A DNA stretch of 64,000 bases. Origin: Xanthostigma xanthostigma. Its lineage: Eukaryota; Arthropoda; Insecta; Raphidioptera; Raphidiidae. The notes below the pieces were generated by a model. The model searched no databases, was not told the origin of the DNA, and saw only the letters and a program-made list of their open reading frames with translations. The position numbers and the translations under genes are program-made. Shown one piece after another: positions 63,847 through 64,000 of the stretch. The stretch is from contig OY754473.1 in NCBI GenBank assembly GCA_963575645.1, forward strand, positions 5,952,001-6,016,000. The letters run 5' to 3'. The stretch's first letter is position 1. Each line of letters opens with the position of its first letter.

Positions 63847-64000
63847 GGAGGTTGAGCCGTTTTACGAAGATAATGAAAAAAATCTGAAATGCAGTTTTTT
63901 TAATAGATTTTTTTTTATGACAAAATTTTCTGTAAAAAATCCAAAATCATTTTAGGAGATTTATAAAGTTAAAAATGAAAAAAAACTTTTACATGTAGTC
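63847..64000 (+). mobile_element. TTAA-target element, left part, runs off window
   Basis: TTAA (63843-63846) then GGAGGTTGAGCCG; close match to 53459-53615. The right end is beyond the window. Confidence 0.75.

Overview
This 64 kb window is eukaryotic nuclear DNA, AT-rich, and almost certainly from an arthropod, probably an insect. Evidence: tRNA-derived SINEs, Helitrons of the TC...CTAG type, hAT, Tc1/mariner, PIF/Harbinger and TTAA-target elements, an (AG)n microsatellite, fragments of insect-style LINE and mariner proteins, and no bacterial gene organisation. I find no convincing complete host gene. Nearly all open frames are accidental or lie inside repeats. The only coding-like pieces are transposon relics, one Cys/His-rich N-terminal coding segment (18.3-18.7 kb, minus) and one possible terminal exon of unknown identity (5.66-5.80 kb, minus).

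Layout. 0-6 kb: Helitrons, a (CT)n-tailed mini-retroposon, a mariner deletion derivative and a palindromic Penelope-like element with another hairpin nested in it. 6-16 kb: foldback elements, TA-flanked MITEs, and a Helitron at 12.3-13.5 kb carrying both a SINE and a hAT insertion. 16-24 kb: a cluster of fragments of one unnamed multicopy element ('W element') whose repeated part is an upstream region plus the first codons of a gene, together with two large palindromes and a LINE fragment. 24-34 kb: further foldbacks, a TTAA element, a Helitron containing a mariner, a 120-bp tandem array, a hAT and a Helitron containing a Harbinger. 34-48 kb: a Penelope-like element, SINE-within-SINE, a hairpin-unit tandem array split by a hAT, and an ~800-bp near-perfect palindrome. 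48-64 kb: Helitrons, SINEs, a TTAA element, and two more Penelope-like insertions, one inside a hAT.

The most interesting signal is a set of palindromic non-autonomous elements (3.3, 35.9, 54.6, 60.4, 62.0 and 62.9 kb). Each has one asymmetric tail and flanking direct repeats of about 13-14 bp; four of these repeats are perfect or have one mismatch, one is imperfect and one is low-complexity. Several arms contain a hammerhead-ribozyme-like core: CTGAAGA, one extra nucleotide, a short stem, then GAAA. Two or three unrelated sequences share this architecture, which suggests Penelope-like retroelement derivatives. The second unusual item is a ~45-nt retroposon with a (CT)n tail, three copies of which have separate target-site duplications.

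Family names (Heli-1/2/3, SINE-1, miniCT, PLE-fb1/2, W element) are labels made for this window only. Assignments rest on termini, target-site duplications and copy comparison read by eye. No database or folding software was used.
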